14,022 nucleotides of DNA from NCBI RefSeq assembly GCF_019417665.1, contig NZ_DXUU01000057.1, positions 1-14,022 of the forward strand. Reading direction: 5' to 3'. The position numbers were made by a program, and so were the translations under genes. The DNA comes from Ruminococcus sp. GTDB lineage: Bacteria > Bacillota > Clostridia > Oscillospirales > Ruminococcaceae. The notes beneath the pieces are model-generated. The model did not search any database, had not been told where the DNA came from, and worked only from the letters and a program-made list of their open reading frames with translations. Below are positions 1 to 6,748 of the stretch, piece after piece (position 1 is the stretch's first letter; each line of letters opens with the position of its first letter).

Positions 1-30
1 TGAGGGGTGAAGGGAAAGAGAGTGCAGAGG

Positions 31-96
31 GAAAACCGTGAGGGGAGCGGGGAAACTCCGCACTTTTGCTACGGTTTTCTTGTTCCCCCGCTCCCC
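31..96. repeat. Interleaved GC-rich inverted repeats
   Basis: Two perfect inverted repeats interlock. GAAAACCGT at 31-39 is complementary to ACGGTTTTC at 71-79 (9 bp), and GGGGAGCGGGG at 42-52 is complementary to CCCCGCTCCCC at 86-96 (11 bp). The pairs cross, so both can form only as a pseudoknot; otherwise they are alternatives. A local hairpin, GCGGGG 47-52 with CTCCGC 56-61 (one G-T pair, AAA loop), is compatible with the first stem. AAGGGA 10-15 can also pair with TCCCTT 105-110. No coding region covers this stretch. It may be the end of a larger repeat or of an upstream gene's 3' region cut by the window edge. Confidence 0.55.
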
Positions 97-154
97 TTAG
101 GTTGTCCCTTTGCGCCCTACTGTAACTTAACACTTTACAAAAAGTGGAAGCAGA

Positions 155-229
155 GGCGAATCATGTTTGCCCCTACATTGCGTTTCCCATAGATTGTTGG
201 GAACGGCGGGAGCAAGCCCCCGCCCTACG
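155..229. repeat. Small palindromes ending in CCCTAC
   Basis: Two short hairpins each run directly into a CCCTAC box. GGCGAA 155-160 pairs with TTTGCC 166-171 and is followed by CCCTACA (171-177). GGCGGG 205-210 pairs with CCCGCC 219-224 and is followed by CCCTACG (223-229). A third CCCTAC lies at about 115-120. The same layout, a palindrome flanked by CCCTACA or TGTAGGG, recurs inside the element at 8433-8582, so these look like members of one dispersed repeat family. I see no gene or clear promoter between 1 and 342. Confidence 0.5.
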
Positions 230-342
230 CTTCTGGTCTTCAAGCCAAAAGTAAAGCTTTAGGCGTGGCAATGTATTACAAAGGCAACCACATAAAAATG
301 GATTTTTCCGAAACCGAACGTTCCAAGGAGGTAACCATACAT

Positions 343-1575
343 ATGGCATACGCAAAGTTCACACCGGAAATGAAAAAAACGCACACCATTCTTGTGCCGA
401 ATATGCTGCCCATTCACTTCCATCTGATCATCAAGATACTGGAACAGTTCGGTTATCACATGGAACTGCTGGAATCCACCTCCCGCACTGTGGTGGAAGA
501 GGGACTGAAAAATGTCCATAACGACACCTGCTATCCGGCGCTTCTGGTGGTGGGACAGTTCATGGAAGCGCTGAAAAGCGGCAAATATGACCTGGATCAC
601 ACGGCGCTGCTGATCACTCAGACTGGCGGCGGATGCCGTGCATCCAACTATATCCATCTCCTGCGCAAGTGCATGGAGGAGCATTTCCCCCAGGTACCGG
701 TGCTGTCTCTGAATTTCGCTGGGCTGGAAAAGGGCAGCAGCCTGGAACTGAGCGTGCCTATGTGCATGAAAATGGTATACGCAGTTCTGTACGCCGATCT
801 GCTTATGACCATATACAACCAGTGCCGTCCCTATGAGCTTAACGAGGGCGAATCCCAGCAGGTGCTGGACGCATGGCAGGAGAAGCTGCCGAAGCTTTTT
901 GACAGCAACAAATATCTCTCGGCGGAAAAGATCTACAACCAGATCCTGGCGGATTTTGCAGCCATTCCCCGGAGCAAGAAGCCCAAGATCCGGGTGGGGA
1001 TCATCGGCGAGATCTATGTGAAATATTCCCCGCTGGCAAACAACCACCTGGAGGAATTTCTCATTTCCGAAGGCTGCGAGCCGGTGGTGCCTACACTGCT
1101 GGAATTCATCCTCTACTGTGCCGCCAACACGGAGACCAACAGCCATCTCTATGATTACAAAAATTTCAAGACCATGGCATTCGGGCTGGGGTACAAATTC
1201 CTGCACAGCAAGCAGATGCAGATGATTCATTGTATTGAAAAGCACGGGGAATTCACACCGCCTCATGATTTTGAGGATCTGCGCCGTGCGGCCGACAAGT
1301 ATATCAGCCAGGGCGTTTCCATGGGCGAGGGCTGGATGATCACGGCAGAAATGGCAGTTCTGGCGGAGACGGGTACGGAAAATATTATCTGCACCCAGCC
1401 CTTTGGCTGTTTGCCCAATCACATTGTGGCAAAGGGTATGGCGAGAACCATCAAGAATGCTTATCCCAATGCCAACATTGTGGCGATCGACTATGACCCC
1501 GGTGCGACTCGTGTCAACCAGGAAAACCGCATCAAACTGATGCTGGCGAATGCCAAACTGGAGAGTCATGGGTAA
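343..1575 (+). CDS. 2-hydroxyacyl-CoA dehydratase (HgdB/COG3581)-like protein
   Basis: 410 aa. The start at 343 (MAYAKF) is chosen because AAGGAGG lies at 325-331; an in-frame GTG at 265 would add 26 unlikely residues. The protein resembles the C-terminal part of the large acyl-CoA dehydratase activase-related proteins of Clostridia, a part related to HgdA/HgdB, the [4Fe-4S] subunits of 2-hydroxyacyl-CoA dehydratases. Conserved-looking cysteines sit in NDTCYPA (C63), GGGCRASNY (C98) and QPFGCLPNH (C356). Three cysteines per subunit is the usual cluster ligation in this family, so these are candidate ligands (inference). No signal peptide or membrane segment is seen. No ATP-binding activase domain is attached, and none is encoded within the 342 bases upstream. 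In related bacteria the domains are usually fused in one protein of about 1,400 aa. Substrate unknown. A terminator follows, so it is the last gene of its unit. Confidence 0.8.
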   Translation: MAYAKFTPEMKKTHTILVPNMLPIHFHLIIKILEQFGYHMELLESTSRTVVEEGLKNVHNDTCYPALLVVGQFMEALKSGKYDLDHTALLITQTGGGCRASNYIHLLRKCMEEHFPQVPVLSLNFAGLEKGSSLELSVPMCMKMVYAVLYADLLMTIYNQCRPYELNEGESQQVLDAWQEKLPKLFDSNKYLSAEKIYNQILADFAAIPRSKKPKIRVGIIGEIYVKYSPLANNHLEEFLISEGCEPVVPTLLEFILYCAANTETNSHLYDYKNFKTMAFGLGYKFLHSKQMQMIHCIEKHGEFTPPHDFEDLRRAADKYISQGVSMGEGWMITAEMAVLAETGTENIICTQPFGCLPNHIVAKGMARTIKNAYPNANIVAIDYDPGATRVNQENRIKLMLANAKLESHG

Positions 1576-1587
1576 TATATTGAAATA

Positions 1588-1632
1588 AAGCTGTTGCAGA
1601 CAGTCGATAGGGCTGTTTGTGACAGCTTTTTT
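1588..1632 (+). terminator. Intrinsic terminator after the dehydratase-like gene
   Basis: A 16-bp stem (1588-1603 with 1613-1628, three G-T wobbles, 9-nt loop) is followed by a T-run to 1632. It starts 12 bases after the stop codon. Confidence 0.85.
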
Positions 1633-1700
1633 GTATGTAGTGGGAGAACTGCATTTGCCCACTGAATAATTCGCAGGCAAACAAGTTACCCCACCGTAAA

Positions 1701-1716
1701 AGAATTCAAAAATTCT
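1701..1716. promoter_or_regulatory. Possible operator dyad at the araC-family promoter
   Basis: AGAATT (1701-1706) and AATTCT (1711-1716) form a perfect 6-bp dyad with a 4-nt spacer, ending one base before the -35 box at 1718. The position would suit autoregulation or another regulator. The A+T-rich sequence makes chance likely. Confidence 0.25.
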
Positions 1717-1717
1717 C

Positions 1718-1746
1718 TTGCAAAGCATAAAAAAATATGCTATAAT
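1718..1746 (+). promoter_or_regulatory. Sigma-A promoter of the AraC-family gene
   Basis: TTGCAA (1718-1723), a 17-bp spacer and TATAAT (1741-1746). The leader to the start codon at 1792 is about 40 nt. Confidence 0.85.
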
Positions 1747-1791
1747 GGTGAAAACATTGGACATATTACTCAAAAAGAAAGGAAAATTGCC

Positions 1792-2610
1792 ATGCCCCAG
1801 GATCAGGAAATCCCAGATATGATCAACGACACAGAGGAAGATGAAACCTATCACCTGGACACCCAGAAAGCCTTGTCCAAACATTTCTTTGAAAAGCGGG
1901 AAAATGGATGGAAGCATGCCCCTTTTGAACGGGAAATGGCATTTTATGAGAGCGTGCGTTCAGGCAGTATGGAAACAGTGAAAACCCTGTTTACGCCCCT
2001 GGGCGGAGAGGGCTTCGGCAAGCTTAGTGAGGATCCTTTGCGGAATCTGAAGTACCACCTGGTGGTGTCTATTGCCATGATCACCCGGTTCTGCATTAAC
2101 GGCGGAATGACGCCGGAGGAAGCCTATAGTTTCAGCGATGTGTACATTCAGCAGACCGACTGCTGCCGGAATCAGGAGGAGATCCACGATGTCCACTACC
2201 GGATGACCATTGCATTCACAAAACGTATGCGGCAGATCCGGAACGGGCATATTTATTCGAAAACCGCTGCCCTTATGCTGGATTATATCAGCGACCATCT
2301 TCACGAGAAAATACTGGTTCAGGATATTGCTGATTTTGTCTCGTGCACTGTGTCCTATGTGTCCCGTCTGTTCCGCGCTGAAATGGGCGTATCCATCAGC
2401 TCGTACATTATGCAGAAGAAGATCGAAGCTGCTGCAAGTTTGCTCCAGTTTTCCGACTATTCCGCCCTGGAGATCAGCAATTATCTGCAATTCAGTTCCC
2501 AGAGCTATTTCATCAAGCAATTTAAAAAGTATATTGGCATTACTCCCAAGGAGTACCGCAAGCGGTATTATACTGTGGGCTGGCTAAATAAAAAAATAGA
2601 GAAAGAGTAG
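1792..2610 (+). CDS. AraC-family transcriptional regulator
   Basis: 272 aa, ATG at 1792 with an AAGGA ribosome site at 1779-1783. The C-terminal third (about 158-260) is a double helix-turn-helix AraC/XylS domain: the first helix-turn-helix spans VQDIADFVSCTVSYVSRLFR (176-195), and the second ends in the typical SYFIKQFKKYIGITPKEYRK (238-257). The N-terminal 150 residues are a helical, family-specific region without an obvious cupin motif, so the signal cannot be inferred. It is a one-component cytoplasmic regulator. It has its own consensus promoter and lies 143 bp before the lichenase gene in the same direction, with no terminator between, so read-through is possible. Its position next to lichenase and GH9 genes that share an upstream element makes it the best local candidate for their activator (inference). 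Confidence 0.9.
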   Translation: MPQDQEIPDMINDTEEDETYHLDTQKALSKHFFEKRENGWKHAPFEREMAFYESVRSGSMETVKTLFTPLGGEGFGKLSEDPLRNLKYHLVVSIAMITRFCINGGMTPEEAYSFSDVYIQQTDCCRNQEEIHDVHYRMTIAFTKRMRQIRNGHIYSKTAALMLDYISDHLHEKILVQDIADFVSCTVSYVSRLFRAEMGVSISSYIMQKKIEAAASLLQFSDYSALEISNYLQFSSQSYFIKQFKKYIGITPKEYRKRYYTVGWLNKKIEKE

Positions 2611-2637
2611 AACGTATTTGCATAGATTGCACACACT

Positions 2638-2701
2638 AGGTTAAGAAAGTACTACTTTTGTGTGGATTCTGGTATCCTCCCCAAAATTTTTCTATTATAA
2701 T
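2638..2701 (+). promoter_or_regulatory. Lichenase promoter with conserved upstream element
   Basis: The upstream element AGGTTAA-G-AAA-G-TACTACTT lies at 2638-2657. It is followed by 15 nt, TATCCT at the -35 position (2673-2678), a 17-bp spacer and TATAAT at 2696-2701. The -35 is far from consensus, as expected for an activator-dependent promoter. Within the element, AAAGTA and TACTTT (2646-2658) form a dyad around one C. The same arrangement with identical spacing occurs before the GH9 gene (6518-6581, minus strand). Binding by the neighbouring AraC-type protein is inferred. Confidence 0.75.
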
Positions 2702-2711
2702 TGGAGTATAG

Positions 2712-2726
2712 GATACGGAACGTATC
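2712..2726. promoter_or_regulatory. Palindrome at the lichenase transcript start
   Basis: GATACG and CGTATC form a perfect 6-bp inverted repeat around GAA, 10 bases after the -10 box and so at about +4 to +18 of the transcript. It could be an operator for a dimeric repressor or a small 5' hairpin. The function is not shown by sequence alone. Confidence 0.4.
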
Positions 2727-2753
2727 TCATTGAGAGGTCAAGGAGGAAATATT

Positions 2754-3746
2754 ATGGGCATAAAACGAATTGCGGCGGGTATCTCTGCGGTTGTTTGCTG
2801 TGCTTGTCTCCCAGCAGAATTGGCAATGCAGGATACAGTTGTCATCATAGCAAATGCAGAAAATGCGATCCTAGGAGATTTGAACCAGGATCAGAAAATT
2901 GACGGGTTTGACCTAGCGCTTGCCAGAAACGGCTATGTGAACGGTTTCAGCAGTACAGAAGCCGAAATGGCTGCGGATGTGGATCAGAGCGGCAGTGTGG
3001 ACGAAACCGATCTGAAGCTTTTGCAGGAATATCTTCTAGGCGAAGTGACACAGTTCCCCATTTCCGGCAAAGAAATTCCAGACTACGGCACTGCTATGAA
3101 CAGTTCTGCCACGATGGCGGCAGATTTCCGGGAAGGTGAAACGCCCTTGTTCTTTGCATCCAATGGCTGGGGCAATGGTTCTTGCTTTGACTGCGGCTGG
3201 TATAAGGAAAACGCTGTGATCCATGACGGCGCTTTGCATCTTTCCATTGACAAAGATTCCACAGGCAACTATCATTATTCCGGCGGTGAGTACCGGACAG
3301 CGGATTTCTACCACTACGGCTACTATGAGACATCCATGCAGGCGATCAAAAATGACGGCGTTGTCTCTTCGTTTTTCACTTATACAGGTCCGTCTGATAA
3401 TAACCCTTGGGATGAGATCGACATTGAAATTCTCGGTAAGGACACCACAAAGGTGCAATTCAACTACTATACCAATGGCGTGGGCAATCATGAGTACATG
3501 TACGACCTGGGATTTGATGCATCGGAGGGCTACCACACCTACGGCTTCGATTGGCAGCCGGAGTATATTGCGTGGTATGTGGACGGTGTGGAAGTTTATC
3601 GTGCGACCAGCAATATTCCTACCACACCGGGCAAGATCATGATGAACACCTGGCCGGGGATCGGTGTGGATGGTTGGCTTAAGGCCTATGACGGAACAAC
3701 ACCCCTGACAGCAAGGTATCAGTGGGTGACATATAACGATCAATAA
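2754..3746 (+). CDS. Cellulosomal GH16 lichenase with N-terminal dockerin
   Basis: 330 aa. ATG at 2754 follows AAGGAGG (2740-2746) by 7 nt; an earlier in-frame ATG at 2730 lacks this. Layout: signal peptide of about 1-37; type I-like dockerin about 40-98 with calcium loops D42-N44-D46-K48-D53 and D75-D77-S79-S81-D86; short linker; GH16 domain about 115-330. The active-site motif DEIDIE gives nucleophile E221, D223 and acid/base E225. The stretch SSFFTYTGPSDNNPWDEIDI and the WYVDG and PGKIMMN motifs closely resemble Bacillus licheninases (EC 3.2.1.73), so cleavage of mixed-linkage beta-1,3-1,4-glucan is the likely reaction. Secreted and attached to a scaffoldin. The dockerin halves appear in the opposite order to those of the GH9 and GH8 enzymes here. 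The gene ends at a terminator shared with the convergent GH9 gene. Confidence 0.93.
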   Translation: MGIKRIAAGISAVVCCACLPAELAMQDTVVIIANAENAILGDLNQDQKIDGFDLALARNGYVNGFSSTEAEMAADVDQSGSVDETDLKLLQEYLLGEVTQFPISGKEIPDYGTAMNSSATMAADFREGETPLFFASNGWGNGSCFDCGWYKENAVIHDGALHLSIDKDSTGNYHYSGGEYRTADFYHYGYYETSMQAIKNDGVVSSFFTYTGPSDNNPWDEIDIEILGKDTTKVQFNYYTNGVGNHEYMYDLGFDASEGYHTYGFDWQPEYIAWYVDGVEVYRATSNIPTTPGKIMMNTWPGIGVDGWLKAYDGTTPLTARYQWVTYNDQ

Positions 3747-3801
3747 ATATGGGAAACCGGCTGCATCCGGTGTTTGCCATGGATAATATATGGATACAGA
3801 A

Positions 3802-3843
3802 AAAAGCAACTGCGTTCCTGAAAAGGAATTTGCAGTTGCTTTT
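3802..3843. terminator. Bidirectional terminator between lichenase and GH9 genes
   Basis: A 12-bp perfect stem (3802-3813 with 3832-3843) ends in TTTT on the plus strand. On the minus strand AAAAA at 3801-3805 gives a T-run. It lies between two convergent genes and can serve both. Confidence 0.8.
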
Positions 3844-3871
3844 CTTTATGGAAGAATGGTGAGAATGGCGA

Positions 3872-6223
3872 TTATGTCGTTTTCTGATTTTCCAACAGAA
3901 GCTGGCGCAGCAGGCTCAGGTCAAACCCGTTGATGCGGCGATCTGTATTCAGGTCACCGTTTTTCCAGCTGGTCAGACCGCCGTCACAAAGCAGGAATTT
4001 CTGCATCATGACCAGATCCGCAGCGGAGCATGTGCCGTCTGCGTTCACATCGCCCCGGACAGTTTCCGGCGCTGTGATATCCGTCAGAGAAAGCAGATAG
4101 GTCAGGGGTGAATTCCAGTAGATGGTGATCTCATTGGTGGAATAGCTTTCCGAATGATCTACATAGCATTTGGCGGAAGGTGTATTCACCAGATATGCCT
4201 TTGCAGCGCTGTCCTCCAGATTAGAGTTGACGCCGCCTACCAGCATACCTTGCATGGCCTGTTTCTTTGCCATGGACGGTCTGTGGTGGGGATTTTCCGG
4301 AGAAACTGTGCCGTATCCGGTGACAAAGCATACGCCGTTAGGATTTTTTCCCAGCAGATAATTCAGATTGGATTCTGCTGCGGTATGATAGGCGTTTTCC
4401 CCGGTCAGCTGGTATGCAATACCCAGTATGATGCCGGCATTGGCAACGGTCATATTGCTGCCCCAGTTGAAGCGGGAAACTGCTACCCCATAGGGGCTGT
4501 TTGTGGTTGCTGCAGCCAGTCTGTCCGCCTGAGAAAGAACGGAGGCTTTTGCTCTTGTGTAAACCGTGGAAGAAGTATCCGCATCTTTCATGGTCAGAAT
4601 CGCCAGATTGCCGTAATCTCCCACAGTGGACCAGTCCAGCCCGGTCTGTACAGACATGCTTTCCAGAGCAGTGAGATAGGTCTGTTCTCCTGTTGCACGG
4701 TACATCTGTGCAGCTGCCCAGTAACGTTCATCTTTGTCGAAACTGTCACCATATGCGCCGGTGGTGATATCTTCGGGATCTTGAAAGATCAGGTTGGGGT
4801 TTTCCTCTAAGAATGCCCATGCCCGCTGTGCAGCGGAAAGGCAGGTCTGCGCAAATTCGCTGTCGATCTCGCCGTAGAATTCATACGCCATTGCCATGGA
4901 TGCACAAAAATCGGCAGTGGCTGTGGTGGAAACCGGGGTCACGATCAGTTCGCCTGTCTCATATTCCGGCATGACATAGCCAGGGAAGTTTGCACAGGTG
5001 ACTTTGTGATAGACGCCGCCGGATTCTGCCTGCATTTTCAGCATCCACTCCAGTTCATAGCGCACCTCGTCCAGAATGTCAGGTACACCGTTTCCGCTTT
5101 CGGGAATCCCGATGGCATCGCTGTACAACTCTGGATTGGCTTCATATGCATAGAGCAGGTCGGCAACGGATTTTGCACCGGGTACGACATATCTGCCATA
5201 ATCTCCGGCATCATGCCAGCCGCCGCTGACATCAATGGTATCGTTTGTGCCATAGACAGTCGCTTTACCGGTATGGCAGGCGGTGTGGCTGAAAGTATCG
5301 TCCACCACCTCTGTGCCGCATCGCTGGAGATAGAGCATCCTGACAGAATCGTCCAGCAATGCGCCATACACATCATCGGCAATTTCAAAGGCATAGGAAT
5401 CGTCCAGGTCACCGCAGGTAATGTAATACGTGCCCGGTTCTGTGACAGCGGAAAAATCTCCGTAAAAATCGGTCTCATTGGCGCTGGCATTCTGGGTTTC
5501 GTCATAGAGTTCCCCGGTATAGACGATTTCTTCTGTATCTGCATTGACAACGGAAAATGCAGTCTCTGTCGTCACATCCCGGAAAACGGCAATCTTTTCG
5601 CTGGAAGGCTTATAGCCCACCTGGTTTATGGAAATATCCGGTTCATAGGGGAGAATTTCGGAGTAATCCACATTGCTGTCGTCTACAAGTTCCAGCACCA
5701 CGTTGTCCAGATAAATGGTGTGTTCCGGCAGCTCTTCTCCCTCATTGCCGCAGTTGAACACTAGCTTTGCCATAATATCGGTATCTGCTTTCATGGTGAA
5801 GGTGTAGTCCACTGTCTGGGATTCAGAGGTCAGGTCAAGTCCTTTCCAGGTATACGCCTGATATGTGCCGCCGTTCTGTTGGATCATACATTCCACATAA
5901 CGGTCTGCAGAAGAAGAGATCTCATAGCTGAGGCGGTACACGCCGTTTTGATACAGCGGAACAATATCGTAGTACATCTGTATGGCATAATTCAGCGTTC
6001 CCACGTTGCTGACAGTCAGAGCGAGCCTGCCGCTGTCTGTGGAAAGGGACGCTTTGCCGCCGCTTTCCTTGTAAATGCCCCAGCCGGATGTGCCGCTGTC
6101 AAAGGTGGAATTACTGATCATATTGGCTGCTGCTTCTGCCGTTATGGGGAGTGCAGACACAGCGGTAGACAAAACCATACAGGAAGTCAGTATGGCGAGA
6201 TATTTTTTCAGATGATGTTTCAT
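3872..6223 (-). CDS. Cellulosomal GH9 endoglucanase with C-terminal dockerin
   Basis: 783 aa, starting MKHHLKKY after an AGAGGA ribosome site. Layout: signal peptide of about 1-32 (cut likely after AEAAA); CBM4/9-like beta-sandwich about 34-180; Ig-like domain typical of GH9 enzymes about 195-282 (starting SINQVGYKPSSEKIAVF); GH9 (alpha/alpha)6 domain about 285-712; dockerin about 722-779. Catalytic features: WHDAGDYGRY gives D338 and D341; HHRPS at 646-650 is the family's histidine signature; the NE of YSTNEITIYWNSP gives the proton donor E698. Dockerin calcium loops begin at D725 and D757. The domain order CBM4 - Ig - GH9 - dockerin is known in clostridial cellulosomal cellulases. Expected role: hydrolysis of beta-1,4-glucan in cellulose, secreted and scaffoldin-bound. 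Endo or processive action cannot be told from sequence. The promoter lies about 300 bp upstream. Confidence 0.93.
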   Translation of the reverse strand: MKHHLKKYLAILTSCMVLSTAVSALPITAEAAANMISNSTFDSGTSGWGIYKESGGKASLSTDSGRLALTVSNVGTLNYAIQMYYDIVPLYQNGVYRLSYEISSSADRYVECMIQQNGGTYQAYTWKGLDLTSESQTVDYTFTMKADTDIMAKLVFNCGNEGEELPEHTIYLDNVVLELVDDSNVDYSEILPYEPDISINQVGYKPSSEKIAVFRDVTTETAFSVVNADTEEIVYTGELYDETQNASANETDFYGDFSAVTEPGTYYITCGDLDDSYAFEIADDVYGALLDDSVRMLYLQRCGTEVVDDTFSHTACHTGKATVYGTNDTIDVSGGWHDAGDYGRYVVPGAKSVADLLYAYEANPELYSDAIGIPESGNGVPDILDEVRYELEWMLKMQAESGGVYHKVTCANFPGYVMPEYETGELIVTPVSTTATADFCASMAMAYEFYGEIDSEFAQTCLSAAQRAWAFLEENPNLIFQDPEDITTGAYGDSFDKDERYWAAAQMYRATGEQTYLTALESMSVQTGLDWSTVGDYGNLAILTMKDADTSSTVYTRAKASVLSQADRLAAATTNSPYGVAVSRFNWGSNMTVANAGIILGIAYQLTGENAYHTAAESNLNYLLGKNPNGVCFVTGYGTVSPENPHHRPSMAKKQAMQGMLVGGVNSNLEDSAAKAYLVNTPSAKCYVDHSESYSTNEITIYWNSPLTYLLSLTDITAPETVRGDVNADGTCSAADLVMMQKFLLCDGGLTSWKNGDLNTDRRINGFDLSLLRQLLLENQKTT

Positions 6224-6517
6224 GGCGGTTTCCTCTCATAATATAGGGGATGAAATTTCTGCAAAGGGTAATACAATGTCCCGATCTGGTTAGCGATACC
6301 GTATGGATGGAATTGGAACGAGATTTCGGTTCTGGATATCCGCGGCGGCATCACCGGATCAGGGAGTCAACTTTTGGACATAATGCCGAAGACAGGCGGA
6401 ACAATTCTGTCTCCTGGCAAATCCAGGTTGTGTGACCATATACTATGCGTCTCCATTCTGGAAATGACATTTTCAAAATTCCGGTACGGACAGCACAGTC
6501 ATAATGATTCTGCATTT
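6224..6517 (-). other. Long untranslated leader of the GH9 gene, no recognisable gene
   Basis: If the promoter at 6518-6581 is right, the GH9 transcript has a leader of about 290 nt. I see the AGAGGA ribosome site near 6236-6231 and a small palindrome ATAC-C-GTAT at 6296-6304. I find no known riboswitch, no convincing reading frame on either strand and no terminator. Short open stretches exist on both strands, but without ribosome sites or recognisable motifs. It could hold a decayed gene or an unrecognised RNA structure. Confidence 0.4.
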
Positions 6518-6581
6518 ATTGTACCATATTTGTCTTTGAAAAGATAGCACAATTCGTATATAAGTAGTAATTTTTTAACCT
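6518..6581 (-). promoter_or_regulatory. GH9 promoter with the conserved upstream element
   Basis: Read on the minus strand: AGGTTAA-A-AAA-T-TACTACTT at 6581-6562, then 15 nt, TATCTT at the -35 position (6546-6541), a 17-bp spacer and TACAAT (6523-6518). The element matches the one before the lichenase gene at 18 of 20 positions, with exactly the same 38-nt distance to the -10 box. The dyad seen in the lichenase copy has one mismatch here. Confidence 0.7.
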
Positions 6582-6660
6582 GTGTTTGGAACTTGTATTG
6601 CAGCTGCAAAGGGGACGTTGTTTATTATAGCAGTTTCCAGGAAATCCGTCAAGATTTTCC

Positions 6661-6689
6661 TTGACAGCTTTATCAAAAACGGGTATACT
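6661..6689 (+). promoter_or_regulatory. Sigma-A promoter upstream of the SLOG gene
   Basis: TTGACA (6661-6666), a 17-bp spacer and TATACT (6684-6689): a near-perfect vegetative promoter. The expected transcript start, near 6696, is only about 5 nt before the hairpin at 6701. Confidence 0.85.
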
Positions 6690-6700
6690 ATAGAAGAACC

Positions 6701-6732
6701 TCACCGCCTCATGAACCGGGCGGTGATTTTTT
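6701..6732 (+). terminator. Terminator-like hairpin in the SLOG leader
   Basis: TCACCGCC (6701-6708) and GGCGGTGA (6719-6726) form a perfect 8-bp stem with a 10-nt loop, followed at once by six T (6727-6732). It lies between a strong promoter and the ribosome site at 6736. It is therefore either an attenuator of the SLOG gene or the end of a very short RNA of about 36 nt. Confidence 0.75.
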
Positions 6733-6748
6733 ACAGGGAGGTGCAGGC

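Noticed and set aside
259..1917. Long open frame on the minus strand opposite the dehydratase-like gene
   Set aside because: It overlaps a clear plus-strand gene, a terminator and a promoter, has no ribosome site, and its translation shows no family motif; it is a shadow frame.
1792..3746. AraC-family gene and lichenase as a simple two-gene operon
   Set aside because: The 143-bp gap holds a separate promoter with a conserved upstream element, so independent control is more likely, although read-through cannot be excluded.
6330..6450. Short frame on the minus strand (about 39 codons, starting MSFPEW) in the GH9 leader as a possible leader peptide
   Set aside because: No good ribosome site precedes it, there is no run of regulatory codons, and similar short frames occur by chance on both strands.
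6250..6545. Possible pseudogene on the plus strand between the GH9 and SLOG genes
   Set aside because: Open stretches exist in two frames, but I could not recognise any protein family and saw no start signal; not enough to call a broken gene.
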